Assembly: GCA_920105625.2 (NCBI GenBank)
Contig: OV050030.1
Coordinates: 139,032,291-139,096,290 of the forward strand
From: Clusia tigrina
Taxonomy: Eukaryota; Arthropoda; Insecta; Diptera; Clusiidae
Direction of reading: 5' to 3'
Length of the DNA stretch: 64,000 nucleotides
The notes below the pieces were generated by a model. The model was not told the DNA's origin, made no database searches, and saw only the letters and a program-made list of their open reading frames with translations. Shown piece after piece: positions 13,531-25,662 of this stretch (the stretch's first letter is position 1; each line of letters opens with the position of its first letter). A program made the position numbers and the translations under genes.

Positions 13531-16500
13531 TGATAATGTAAATCACGAAGTTTAAAATTGAATAATGAATGTTAAAATGAACCGTGGATGATAAAATTTA
13601 ATAATGAATGTGAAAATGAACCGCGGATGATAAAAATGAATCATGAATGGTAAAATGAATCATGAACGTTAAATCAATAGTGAATAATAAAATGAATCAT
13701 GTATGATATGAATCATGAATGGTTAAATGAATCGAATGATGAAAACAATCATGCATGACATGAGTCATGTATGTAAAAAGAATCACGAATGATAAAACTG
13801 ATTCCTGATGGGAAAAATTAATCATGAATGATAGATTGAATCATGAATGTAAAATGAATCATGAATCGTAAATGAATTGTGAATGATAAAAATGAATCCT
13901 GAATGATAAATATTAATCATGAATGATAAAATAATTTATCAATGAAAAAAAGTATCATAAATGATAATGTGAATCACGAAATTTAATATTTAATAATAAA
14001 TGTTAAAATGAATCGTGGATGATAAAAATGAATCATGAATGGTAAAATGAATCGTGAATGATAATTGCAATCATGATTCATAAAAAGACTCATAAATGAT
14101 AAAATGAATGATAAAATTTAACCATGAATGATAGAATCATGAATGATAACATGAATCTTGAATCATAAGAATCATGAATGGTAAAATGTTTCATGAATAA
14201 TAAAAATTAATCATGAATCATGAATGGAAAGATGCATCGTGAGTGGCAAAATGTATCGTGAAAGGTAAAATGAATCATGAACATTAAATCGATCGTGATG
14301 ATAAAATGAATCATCAATGAAAAACAGTATCATGAATGATAATGTGAATCACGAAGTTTAAAATTTAATAATAAATGTTTAAATGAATCGTGGCTGATAA
14401 AAATGAATCATGAATGGTAAAATCAATCGTGAATTAGAATATGAATCATGAATGATAAGAAGAATCATGAGAGATAAAAAGAATAATGAATGATAAAATA
14501 AATCATGAATGATTAAATTAATCATTAATGAAAAAATGAATCATTAATGATAAAAATGAATCATGCATGGTAAAATGAATCATGAATAATAAAAATTATT
14601 CATGAATGTTAAGATGAAGCATGAAAGATAGAATGAATCATGAATGATAAAATTAATAATGAATGTTAAAATGAATCATGGTTGATAAAACTGAATAATG
14701 AAAGATAAAATGAATCATGAATGATAAAATGAATCATGAATGATAAAATGAATCATTAATGATAACAACTAACCATAAATGATAGACTCCATCATGAATG
14801 ATAAAATAAATCTTGAATGGTAAAATGATTGATGAATGATAAAAATGAACAATGAATGATAAACGGAATCATGAATAATCAAAATTAATCGTAAATGATA
14901 AAAATGAATCATGAATGATAAAAATGAATAATGAATGATAAAAATTACTCATGAATGATAAAAGTGAACCGGGAATGATAATGTGAATTTTGAATGATAA
15001 TAAGAATCATGAATAGTAATATGATTCCTGAATAATAAAAATTAATCATGAATGGAAGAGCATGGCATAATGAAACGTGAATGGTAAAATGAATCATGAA
15101 TGATAGAATAAATCATTAATTTATAAAATGAATCATGAATGGTAAAATGAATCATTAATGGTAACAATTAACCATAACTGATAGACTCACGCATGAATGA
15201 TAAAATAAATCTTGAATGGTAAAATGATTAATGAATGAAAAAATTAACAATGAATGATAAACGGAATCATGAATGATGAAAATTAACCATAAATGATAAA
15301 AATGAATCATGAATGATAAAAATTAATCATGAATGATAAAATGGAATCGTGAATGATAGTAAGAAATATGAATGGTAATATGATTCATGAATAATAAAAA
15401 TTTAGCACGAATATTAAAATGAATCATGAATGGATAGATGCATAATGAGTGGTGAAATGAATCGTGAAAGTTAAAATGAATCATGAACTTTAAATCAATC
15501 GTGTATGATAAAATGAATCATATAAATAATGAATGGTAAAATGAATCGAATGGTAAAATCAATCGTGAATGATATGAATCATGATTGGTAAAAATAAAAC
15601 ACGAATGATAAAAATGAATCCTGAATGAAAAATATTAATCATGAATGTGAAAATGAATCATGATTGGTAAATGGAATCTTGAATGTTAAAACTAATCTTG
15701 AATGATAATATAAATCGTGAATGATAATACAAAACATGGACGGTAAATTAAAATATGAATGTTAAATCGAATAATAAATGATAATATGAATCATGAATGG
15801 TAAAATGAATCATGAACGTTAAATCAATAGTGAATGAAAAAATGAATCATGAATGATATGAATCATGAATGGTTAAATGAATCGAATGATGAAAACAATC
15901 ATGCATAACATGAGTCATGTAAGTAAAAATAATCACGAATGATAAAAATGATTCCTGATTGGAAAATTTAATCATGAATGATAGATTGAATCATGAATCT
16001 AAAATGAATCATGAATGGTAAATGAATTGTGAATGATAAAAATTAATCCTGAATGACAAATATTAATAATGAATGATAAAATAATTCATCAATGAAAAAA
16101 AGTATCATGAATGATAATGTGAATCACGAAGTTTAAAATTTAATAATAAATGTTTAAATGAATCGTGGATGATAAAAATGAATCATGAATGGTAAAATCA
16201 ATCGTGAATTAGAATTTGAATCATGAATGATAAGAAGAATCATGAGAGATAAAAAGAAAATTGAATGATAAAATAAATCATGAATGATAAAATTAATCAT
16301 TAATGAAAAAATGAATCATTAATGATACAAATGAATCATGCATGGTAAAATGAATCATGAATAATAAAAATAATCATGAATAGCAAGATGAATCATGAAA
16401 GATAGAATGAATCATGAATGATAAAATTAATAATGAATGTTAAAATGAATCATGGTTAATAAAACTGAATAATGAAAGATAAAATGAATCATGAATGATA

Positions 16501-18913
16501 AAATGAATCATGAATAATAAAATGAATCATTACTGATAGCAACTAACCATAAATGATGACTCAATCATGAATGATAAAATAAATCTTGAATGGTAAAATG
16601 ATTGATGAATGATAAAAATGAACAATGAATGATAAACGGAACCATGAATGATCAAAATTAATCGTAAATGATAAAAATGAATCATGAATAATAAAAATTA
16701 ATCATGAATGATAAGAGTGCATCGTGAATGATAATATGAATCGTGAATGACAATAAGAATCATGAATGGTAATATGATTCCTGAATAATAAAAATTAATC
16801 ATGAATGGAAGCGCATGAGAGGCAAATTGAAACGTGAATGGTAAATTGAATCATGAATGATAGAATAAATCATTAATTTATAAAATGAATCATGAATAGT
16901 AAAATGAATCATGGTTGATTAAACTGAATAATGAAAGATAAATGAGTCAAGAATGATAAAATCAGTCATGAATGATAAAATGAATCAATAATGATAACAA
17001 TTAACCATAAATGATAGACTCAATCATGAATGATAAAATAGATCTGGAATGGTAAAATGATTAATGAATGAAAAAATTAACAATGAATGATAAACGGAAT
17101 CATGAATGATGAAATTTATCATAAATGATAAAAATGAATCATGAATGATAAAAATTAATCATGAATGATAAAATGGAATCGTGAATGATAATAAGAAATA
17201 TGAATGGGAATATGATTTATGAATAATAAAAATTAAGCTCGAATATTTAAATGAATCATGAATGGAAAGCTGCATCATGAGTGGTAAAATGAATCGTGAA
17301 AGTAAAAATGAATCATGAACTTTAAATCAATCGTGAATGATAAAATGAATCCTGAATGATAAATATTAATCAAGAATGATAAAATGAATCGAATGGTAAA
17401 ATCAATCGTGAATGATATGAATCATGATTGGTAAAATAAATCACGAATGATAAAAATGAATCCTGAATGAAAATATTTATACAGGAATCATAAAAATGAA
17501 TCATGAATGTGAAATTGAATCATGAATGTGAAATTGAATCATGAATGGTAAATGGAATCTTGAATGTTAAAACTAATCGTGAATGATAATATAAATCGTG
17601 AATGATAATACAAATCATGGACGGTAAATTAAAATATGAATGTTAAATCGAATCATAAATGATAATATGAATCATGAATGGTAAAATCAATCATGAACGT
17701 TAAATCAGTCGTGTATGATAAAATGAGTCATGAATGATAATATGAATAATGAATGGTAAAATTAATCGAATGGTAAAATGAATCGTGAATGATATGAATC
17801 ATGATTGGTAAAATAAATCACGAATGATAAAAATGAATCCTGTATGATAAATATTAATCATGAATGATAAAATGAATGGTCAATGGTAAAATGAATCATG
17901 AATGATAAAAATGAATCTCGAATGGTAAAATTAATGAACGATAAAACTAATCATGAATGATAAAAAGAATAATGACTGATAATATGAATCATGACTGATA
18001 ATATGAATCATGACTGATAATATGAATTATGAATATTAAAATGATTCATGAATGTTAAATGGAATCATAAATGAATCATGAATGCCAAAATGAATCATGA
18101 TTTTTAAAGCTATCGTGAATGATAGGATGAATCATGAATGATAAAAAGAATCATGAATCAAAAAATGTATCATTAGTGATCAAATGAATCATGAATGATA
18201 AAAATGAATGGTAAAATGAATCATGAATGAATCATGAATGGTAAAGTGAATCGCGAATGATAATATGAATCATGAATGATAAAAAGAATCATGAAAGAAG
18301 AAATGAATAATGAATGATAAAATGAATCATGAATGATAAAATTAATAATTAATGATAAAATGAATCCTTAATGATAAACATTAACCTTGAATGATAGAAT
18401 CAATCATGAATGATAAAAGTGAATCACGAATGGAAAAATGAATCACGAATGATAATATGAATCGTGAATGATAATAAGAATCATAATTGATTCATGAATA
18501 ATAAAAACTAATCAGAATGGGTAAGATGTAGAATGAGTGGCATAATTAATCGTGAATAAGAAAATGAAACATGAATGGTGAAATGAATCATGACTGACAA
18601 AATAAAAGTGAATTGTGAAAGGCAAAATGTATCATGAAAGTTAAATCAATCGTAAATGATAAAATGAATCATGAATGATAATATGAATCATTAGTGGTAA
18701 AATGAATAGAATGATAAAAACAATCGTGAATGATATAAATCATGAATGATAAAAATCCTGAAGGAAAAAATAAATCATGAATGATTGAATGAGTCATAAA
18801 TGTAAACTGAATCCAGAATGGTAAATCAATCGTGAATGATAAAATGAATCCTGAATGATAAATATTAATCAAGAATGATAAAATGAATCCTGATTGAAAA
18901 AAAGCATCATGAA
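13531..18913 (+). repeat. HOR unit, complete L2 type (5383 bp)
   Basis: This is the best example of a long unit without large rearrangements. The anchor is at 13531, module A AP-1-like palindrome near 13758, marker aatggaagagcatggcat near 15054, module B palindrome near 15906, marker ggaagcgcatgagaggc near 16807 and C module from 18669. One short patch at about 17347-17387 carries C-module sequence. It also has the variant aatatttatacaggaatc near 17472, shared with the unit at 26422. Confidence 0.85.
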
Positions 18914-21900
18914 TGATAATGTAAATCACGAAGTTTAAAATTGAATAATGAATGTTAAAATGAACCGTGGATGATAAAATTTAATAATGAATGTGAAAAT
19001 GAACCGCGGATGATAAAAATGAATCATGAATGGTAAAATGAATCATGAACGTTAAATCAATAGTGAATGATAAAATGAATCATGTATGATATGAATCATG
19101 AATGGTTAAATGAATCGAATGATGAAAACAATCATGCATGACATGAGTCATGTATGTAAAAAGAATCACGAATGATAAAACTGATTCCTGATTGGAAAAA
19201 TTAATCATGAATGATAGATTGAATCATGAATGTAAAATGAATCATGAATCGTAAATGAATTGTGAATGATAAAAATGAATCCTGAATGATAAATATTAAT
19301 CATGAATGATAAAATAATTTATCAATGAAAAAAAGTATCATGAATGATAATGTGAATCACGAAATTTAATATATAATAATAAATGTTAAAATGAATCGTT
19401 GATGATAAAAATGAATCATGAATGGTAAAATGAATCGTGAATGATAATTGCAATCATGATTCATAAAAAGACTCATAAATGATAAAATGAATGATAAAAT
19501 TTAACCATGAATGATAGAATCATGAATGATAACATGAATCTTGAATCATAAGAATCATGAATGGTAAAATGTTTCATGAATAATAAAAATTAATCATGAA
19601 TCATGAATGGAAAGATGCATCGTGAGTGGCAAAATGTATCGTGAAAGGTAAAATGAATCATGAACATTAAATCGATCGTGATGATAAAATGAATCATCAA
19701 TGAAAAACAGTATCATGAATGATAATGTGAATCACGAAGTTTAAAATTTAATAATAAATGTTTAAATGAATCGTGGCTGATAAAAATGAATCATGAATGG
19801 TAAAATCAATCGTGAATTAGAATATGAATCATGAATGATAAGAAGAATCATGAGAGATAAAAAGAATAATGAATGATAAAATAAATCATGAATGATTAAA
19901 TTAATCATTAATGAAAAAATGAATCATTAATGATAAAAATTAATCATGCATGGTAAAATGAATCATGAATAATAAAAATTAATCATGAATGTTAAGATGA
20001 AGCATGAAAGATAGAATGAATCATGAATGATAAAATTAATAATGAATGTTAAAATGAATCATGGTTGATAAAACTGAATAATGAAAGATAAAATGAATCA
20101 TGAATGATAAAATGAATCATGAATGATAAAATGAATCATTAATGATAACAACTAACCATAAATGATAGACTCCATCATGAATGATAAAATAAATCTTGAA
20201 TGGTAAAATGATTGATGAATGATAAAAATGAACAATGAATGATAAACGGAATCATGAATAATCAAAATTAATCGTAAATGATAAAAATGAATCATGAATG
20301 ATAAAAATGAATAATGAATGATAAAAATTACTCATGAATGATAAAAGTGAACCGGGAATGATAATGTGAATTTTGAATGATAATAAGAATCATGAATAGT
20401 AATATGATTCCTGAATAATAAAAATTAATCATGAATGGAAGAGCATGGCATAATGAAACGTGAATGGTAAAATGAATCATGAATGATAGAATAAATCATT
20501 AATTTATAAAATGAATCATGAATGGTAAAATGAATCATTAATGGTAACAATTAACCATAACTGATAGACTCACGCATGAATGATAAAATAAATCTTGAAT
20601 GGTAAAATGATTAATGAATGAAAAAATTAACAATGAATGATAAACGGAATCATGAATGATGAAAATTAACCATAAATGATAAAAATGAATCATGAATGAT
20701 AAAAATTAATCATGAATGATAAAATGGAATCGTGAATGATAGTAAGAAATATGAATGGTAATATGATTCATGAATAATAAAAATTTAGCACGAATATTAA
20801 AATGAATCATGAATGGATAGATGCATAATGAGTGGTGAAATGAATCGTGAAAGTTAAAATGAATCATGAACTTTAAATCAATCGTGTATGATAAAATGAA
20901 TCATATAAATAATGAATGGTAAAATGAATCGAATGGTAAAATCAATCGTGAATGATATGAATCATGATTGGTAAAAATAAAACACGAATGATAAAAATGA
21001 ATCCTGAATGAAAAATATTAATCATGAATCATAAAAGTGAATCATGAATGTGAAAATGAATCATGATTGGTAAATGGAATCTTGAATGTTAAAACTAATC
21101 TTGAATGATAATATAAATCGTGAATGATAATACAAAACATGGACGGTAAATTAAAATATGAATGTTAAATCGAATAATAAATGATAATATGAATCATGAA
21201 TGGTAAAATGAATCATGAACGTTAAATCAATAGTAAATGAAAAAATGAATCATGAATGATATGAATCATGAATGGTTAAATGAATCGAATGATGAAAACA
21301 ATCATGCATAACATGAGTCATGTAAGTAAAAAGAATCACGAATGATAAAAATGATTCCTGATTGGAAAATTTAATCATGAATGATAGATTGAATCATGAA
21401 TCTAAAATGAATCATGAATGGTAAATGAATTGTGAATGATAAATATTATTCATGAATGATAAAATGAATCATCGATGAAAAAATGTATCATGAATGATAA
21501 TGTGAATCACGAAGTTTAAAATTTAATAATAAATGTTTAAATGAATCGTGGATGATAAAAATGAATCATGAATAGCAAAATGAATCGTGAATTAGAATAT
21601 GAATCATGAATGATAAGAATAATCATGAGAGATAAAATGAATAATGAATGATAAAATAAATCATGAATGATAAAGTTAATCATTAATGAAAAAATGAATC
21701 ATGCATGGTAAAATGAATCATGAATAATAAAAATTAATCATGAATGATAAAATGGATACGTGAATGATAATAAGAAATATGAATGGGAATATGATTCATG
21801 AATAATAAAAATTAAGCTCGAATATTAAAATGAATCATGAATGGAACGCTGCATCATGAGTGGTAAAATGAATCGTGAAAGTTAAAAACTAATCATGAAC

Positions 21901-22376
21901 TTTAAATCATTCGTGTATGAGAAAATGAATCATGAATGATAATATGAATAATGAATGGTAAAATGAATCGAATGGTAAAATCAATCGTGAATGATATGAA
22001 CCATGATTGGTAAAATAAATCATGAATGATGAAAATGAATCCTGAATGAAAAATATTTATCATGAATCATAAAAATGGTAAATGGAATCTTGAATGTTAA
22101 AACTAATCGTGAATGATAATATAAATCGTGAATGATAATACAAATCATGGACGGTAAATTAAAATATGAATGTTAAATCGAATCATAAATGATAATATGA
22201 ATCATGAATGGTAAAATCAATCATGAACGTTAAATCAGTCGTGTATGATAAAATGAGTCATGAATGATAATATGAATAATGAATGGTAAAATGAATCGAA
22301 TGGTAAAATGAATCGTGAATGATATGAATCATGATTGGTAAAATAAATCACGAATGATAAAAATGAATCTCGAATG

Positions 22377-22387
22377 GTAAAATTAAT
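22377..22387 (+). repeat. Target-site duplication, left copy
   Basis: The 11-mer gtaaaattaat adjoins the poly(T) end of the element. The outer bases are ambiguous: the final t can belong to the tail and the initial g could be chance, so the certain duplication is 9 bp. The equivalent uninterrupted satellite reads ctcgaatggtaaaattaatg (3435-3455 region), which contains this sequence once. Confidence 0.93.
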
Positions 22388-22408
22388 TTTTTTTTTTTTT
22401 TTTTTTTT
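22387..22408 (-). other. Retrotransposon poly(A) tail
   Basis: There are 22 uninterrupted T on the plus strand, i.e. 22 A at the 3' end of the minus-strand element. The first T may belong to the target site. An unbroken tract this long usually erodes with age, which supports a recent insertion. Confidence 0.9.
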
Positions 22409-22415
22409 ATCTCCA

Positions 22416-22421
22416 TTTATT
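22416..22421 (-). promoter_or_regulatory. AATAAA polyadenylation signal of the element
   Basis: The minus strand reads gttaaataaatggagat and then the poly(A) tail. AATAAA ends only 7 bases before the tail, somewhat closer than the usual 10-30, but it is the only canonical hexamer next to the tail. Confidence 0.6.
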
Positions 22422-22432
22422 TAACTACAATC

Positions 22433-22446
22433 TGTCCAGCTGGACA
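22433..22446. other. 14-bp perfect palindrome in the 3' UTR
   Basis: tgtccagctggaca equals its own reverse complement and contains an E-box, CAGCTG. It lies 25 bp from the poly(A) tail. With no loop it would form only a poor hairpin. Its role is unknown. Confidence 0.5.
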
Positions 22447-22570
22447 TTCAGTACTACTTATATTATATTTGGTTATAAACATGTGTATGAATTTTCAGTA
22501 ACATTCAATACATTAGGTACATTAATTTAACAAAGTTAGATTCTATATATATTAATTTCATTCATTCCTT

Positions 22571-22648
22571 ATTATTATTATTTTTTAATTTTTTTTTTTT
22601 TTTTAATTTTTTTTTTTTTTTATTTTTTATTTTTTTTATTTTTTATTT
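22571..22648 (-). other. Internal A-rich tract just after the ORF2 stop codon
   Basis: The plus strand contains only T and A here, mostly T runs of 6-16 separated by single or paired A. On the element strand this is an impure poly(A) with AATAAA hexamers at 22635-22640 and 22642-22647, beginning about 12 bases past the stop. It could be an ordinary A-rich 3' region or an older 3' end of the element. Confidence 0.75.
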
Positions 22649-22659
22649 CTAATTTGATC

Positions 22660-24664
22660 TTAGGTGGTAAATCTGAATGGTAAGTCCGATGGTACATATT
22701 TTTTTAGTCTTCGCGCGCTGGTATCGCTGGTTATCAATTCTACCGCTAGGTTGTTAGGATGGACTCTAAGACGTTTGCGATATGAGTGGCTATATTTCAT
22801 GATTTCATCATTTACTTTTGGGATGTTTAGATCCCGATGAATGATGTCGTTGCTGACATACCAAGGTGCATTAGCACACAGTCGTATGACTTTTGATTGG
22901 AATCGTTGTAGGATGTCCAGGTTTGACTTGGATGCTGATCCCCAAATTTGAATACCATAAGTCCATATGGGCTTCAGTATTACCTTATATATCAGGACTT
23001 TATTTCCAAGTGTTAGGGCTGACCTTCGTCCAAGTAGCCAGAACAAAGACCTAAGCGTTATTCCAAGTTGTTTCCGTTTGGAGAAGATGTGATAGCGCCA
23101 CGTAAGCCGCCGATCCAGGTGCACCCCAAGGTATTTTGCATGGTCTGCTTGTGGCAATTGGGAGTTACTTAGTGTCACTGGAGGGCAAGAACCTGCACGT
23201 AGGGTAAAAGTCGTTTGCACTGATTTTATTGCATTTGCTTTTATTCGCCACTTGTCTAGCCATAAGTCAATTTGGTTCAGGTTCTCCTGCAAATGCTTCG
23301 AGGCTAACACGGGGTTTTTGTTGCAGGCCATTACAACAGTATCATCTGCAAAAGTTGCGGTATATGTGGTAACAGTCAGCGGCAGGTCAGCCGTGAATAG
23401 TGTGTAGAGCACAGGTCCCAAAACGCTCCCTTGTGGAACACCAGCTTTGATTGGATGGAGGGAAGTTACGTCGCTGTTAACTTTGACCATGAAGAATCTG
23501 CTTTCTAAGTAGGACTTTAATATGGCAAAGTAGTGATAGGGTAAATGCATTTTCAATTTGTACAGTAACCCTTGGTGCCACACCTTGTCGAATGCTTGGG
23601 TGATATCCAGGAATGCAGCTGAACAGTATTCTCTATTTTCTAGTGCATTCTGTGCAAATGCATATACTCGATTTATTTGTTCTATCGTAGCATGATGCTT
23701 TCGGAATCCAAATTGATGGGAAGGTATAAGTTGTTTTGACTCGATGATTGGGAGGAGTCGTTTCAAAAGAAGTTTCTCAAACATTTTGGAAAGTATCGGA
23801 AGCAAGCTAATTGGTCTATATGAAGTGACCACTTCTGCCGGTTTCCCAGGTTTGGGAACAAGGATAATTTGAGCCACTTTCCATTGGCTTGGGAAGTGGT
23901 CACATCGGATAATCGCATTGAATAGTTGTGCAATGAATTTATAGCCGCAATCTGGTAGCTCCTTTAGGATTCTGCTCGTAATAAGGTCATATCCCGGCGA
24001 TTTTTTGTCTTTTAGCGTATTCTTGATAATCCCTCTAATTTCTTTTAGTTTAAAATGCTGGATCGGAATATCCATTTGGTATGGGGCATCAAGTAATTCA
24101 GCTATTTTTATGTCTTCTTGTGGATATTTGCTTGGAAACGGCGCAAATACTTCTAATAAATGAAGAGCAAATGACTGTGCTTTTTCCTTGTCAGATCTGG
24201 CCCATCCGCCATCTTTCGTTTTAATAGGTGGCACATGTGATGTTGGTTGATTTAGTTTTTTTGTAGCTTTCCATAGAGAATAACCTGAAGCCTGTGAAGG
24301 TGACAAGCTGCTGAGATAGCTTTGTATTTCTGAATTTTTTGTTGACCGTAGGGCGTTTTTGAGTTGCTTTGTAGCGCAATTGAACCGGTTTTTGTCATAG
24401 GGGCTTCTGGTCATTTGCCAAATTCGACGCAGTCTCCGCTTCTCTTTTAGTTGCTCCTTTACAACCTGGCTTATATCACGATGATTACTTATACAGCTGG
24501 GCTCCAATGTGGAAGTCCATGCAGCATGCTGAATGGCTGAGTTCAAAAGTTCTACTGCATCGTCTATATTTGTTTTGTTTTTTAAAGGAATATTGGTGAC
24601 TAGAGTCTCGATAATGCTTTGTCTAAACAGCTCCCAATTTGTGCTTTTGTTGTGCAGACAGATT
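22660..24664 (-). CDS. Non-LTR retrotransposon ORF2 remnant: reverse transcriptase (5' partial)
   Basis: The frame is open for 667 codons, from the truncation point to TAA at 22660-22662. There is no true start codon because the 5' part is lost. A shorter 628-residue reading begins at TTG (24544-24546), but the frame is open for 39 codons upstream and those residues look like the linker before the reverse transcriptase. In 628-residue numbering: KSPGYDLIT at 182-190, SYRPISLLP at 242-250, QFGFRKHHATIEQ at 278-290, motif A AFLDITQAFDKVWH at 311-324 (catalytic Asp314), GVPQGSVLGPVLY at 369-381, motif C FADD at 399-402 (catalytic Asp401-Asp402), KYLGVHLD at 471-478. The C-terminal region holds KPIWTYGIQIWG at 525-536 and the HPNNLA motif at 596-601. 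Both catalytic motifs are intact. The enzyme normally copies element RNA at a nicked chromosomal site. The endonuclease domain is absent. No RNase H domain is apparent. Confidence 0.93.
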
Positions 24665-24675
24665 GTAAAATTAAT
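24665..24675 (+). repeat. Target-site duplication, right copy
   Basis: The 11-mer gtaaaattaat is repeated directly after the truncated 5' end of the element (minus-strand orientation). The satellite then resumes with gaacgataaaactaatc, as in all uninterrupted units. Confidence 0.93.
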
Positions 24676-25662
24676 GAACGATAAAACTAATCATGAATGA
24701 TAAAAAGAATAATGACTGATAATATGAATCATGACTGATAATATGAATCATGACTGATAATATGAATTATGAATATTAAAATGAGTCATGAATGTTGAAT
24801 GGACTCATAAATGAATCATGAATGCCAAAATGAATCATGATTTTTAAAGCTATCGTGAATGATAGGATGAATCATGAATGATAAAAAGAATCATGAATCA
24901 AAAAAATGTATCATTAGTGATCAAATGAATCATGAATGATAAAAATGAATGGTAAAATGAGTCATGGATTATAAAAATGAATCATGAATGGTAAAGTGAA
25001 TCGCGAATGATAATATGAATCATGAATGATAAAAAGAATCATGAAAGAAGAAATGAATAATGAATGATAAAATGAATCATGAATGATAAAATTAATAATT
25101 AATGATAAAATGAATCCTTAATGATAAACATTAACCTTGAATGATAGAATCAATCATGAATGATAAAAGTGAATCACGAATGGAAAAATGAATCACGAAT
25201 GATAATATGAATCGTGAATGATAATAAGAATCATAATTGATTCATGAATAATAAAAACTAATCAGAATGGGTAAGATGTAGAATGAGTGGCATAATTAAT
25301 CGTGAATAAGAAAATGAAACATGAATGGTGAAATGAATCATGACTGACAAAATAAAAGTGAATTGTGAAAGGCAAAATGTATCATGAAAGTTAAATCAAT
25401 CGTAAATGATAAAATGAATCATGAATAATAATATGAATCATGAGTGGTAAAATGAATAGAATGATAAAAACAATCGTGAATGATATAAATCATGAATGAT
25501 AAAAATCCTGAAGGAAAAAATAAATCATGAATGATAGAATGAGTCATAAATGTAAACTGAATCCAGAATGGTAAATCAATCGTGAATGATAAAATGAATC
25601 CTGAATGATAAATATTAATCAAGAATGATAAAATGAATCCTGATTGAAAAAAGCATCATGAA

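Larger units (their letters stand above)
1..22376 (+). repeat. 19-bp monomer satellite array, left block
   Basis: The block consists of tandem monomers of about 19 bp with consensus tgaatcatgaatgataaaa. Lengths vary mostly by A-run slippage (ataaat, ataaaat, ataaaaat). The consensus has 10 A, 5 T, 3 G and 1 C, so it is about 79% AT, and the plus strand is rich in A and G. All copies run head to tail in one orientation. Common variants are aatcgtgaat, aatcacgaat, aatcctgaat and aatggtaaaa. Variants recur in the same order at distances of kilobases, so the monomers are organised into the higher-order units listed separately. No non-satellite DNA is visible between 1 and 22376, and no gene-like open frame is present. 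Confidence 0.97.
22409..22659 (-). other. 3' untranslated region of the retrotransposon
   Basis: About 250 bp lie between the ORF2 stop and the poly(A) tail. On the element strand it begins with an A-rich stretch (22571-22648) and continues with about 160 bp of non-repetitive AT-rich sequence. Near the end are a 14-bp perfect palindrome and an AATAAA signal. No open reading frame of note is present. Confidence 0.8.
22388..24664 (-). mobile_element. 5'-truncated Jockey-clade non-LTR retrotransposon (LINE)
   Basis: The element breaks the satellite exactly and has the hallmarks of target-primed reverse transcription. Its 3' end is a poly(A) tail, read as 22 T from 22387 to 22408 on the plus strand. 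Its 5' end is truncated inside ORF2, and the 11-bp sequence gtaaaattaat flanks both ends. Reading on the minus strand, it holds a 667-codon remnant of ORF2 followed by about 250 bp of 3' untranslated sequence. Jockey elements normally carry ORF1 (gag-like, with CCHC zinc knuckles) and ORF2 (apurinic-type endonuclease plus reverse transcriptase). Here ORF1 and the endonuclease are missing, so this copy cannot move by itself. The intact frame suggests a recent insertion. Clade assignment rests on my recognition of the reverse transcriptase motifs. Confidence 0.93.
18914..25662 (+). repeat. HOR unit, L1 type, split by the retrotransposon
   Basis: The unit is 6749 bp including a 2288-bp insertion (element plus one target-site copy), so the satellite part is 4461 bp, matching the L1 unit at 1-4442. 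It has the A marker near 20440 and the L1 join tgaatcatcgatgaaaaa near 21466. The insertion interrupts the stretch equivalent to 3444-3454 of the first unit. Sequence on both sides continues in register, so the insertion entered an otherwise ordinary unit. Confidence 0.87.

Noticed and set aside
13531..18913. Complete L2 unit as a simple dimer of the S unit (5383 against about 2 x 2705 bp)
   Set aside because: Related modules A and B are offset by about 2.15 kb, not 2.7 kb. S units are explained by deletion of an internal 2.7-kb piece, so the near-exact length ratio is coincidence.
1..22376. Phased A-tracts causing intrinsic DNA curvature
   Set aside because: A-tracts of 4-5 recur about every 19 bp, about 1.8 helical turns, so their bends are out of phase and should largely cancel.
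22571..22648. The T-rich tract as a second retrotransposon insertion or a separate microsatellite
   Set aside because: No target-site duplication or satellite sequence surrounds it. It lies between the stop codon and the tail of the same element, so it is treated as part of that element's 3' region.
24544..24546. TTG as the start codon of the reverse transcriptase frame
   Set aside because: The frame stays open for 39 more codons up to the truncation point, and these look like the normal region before the reverse transcriptase. The protein is 5'-truncated and has no real start here.
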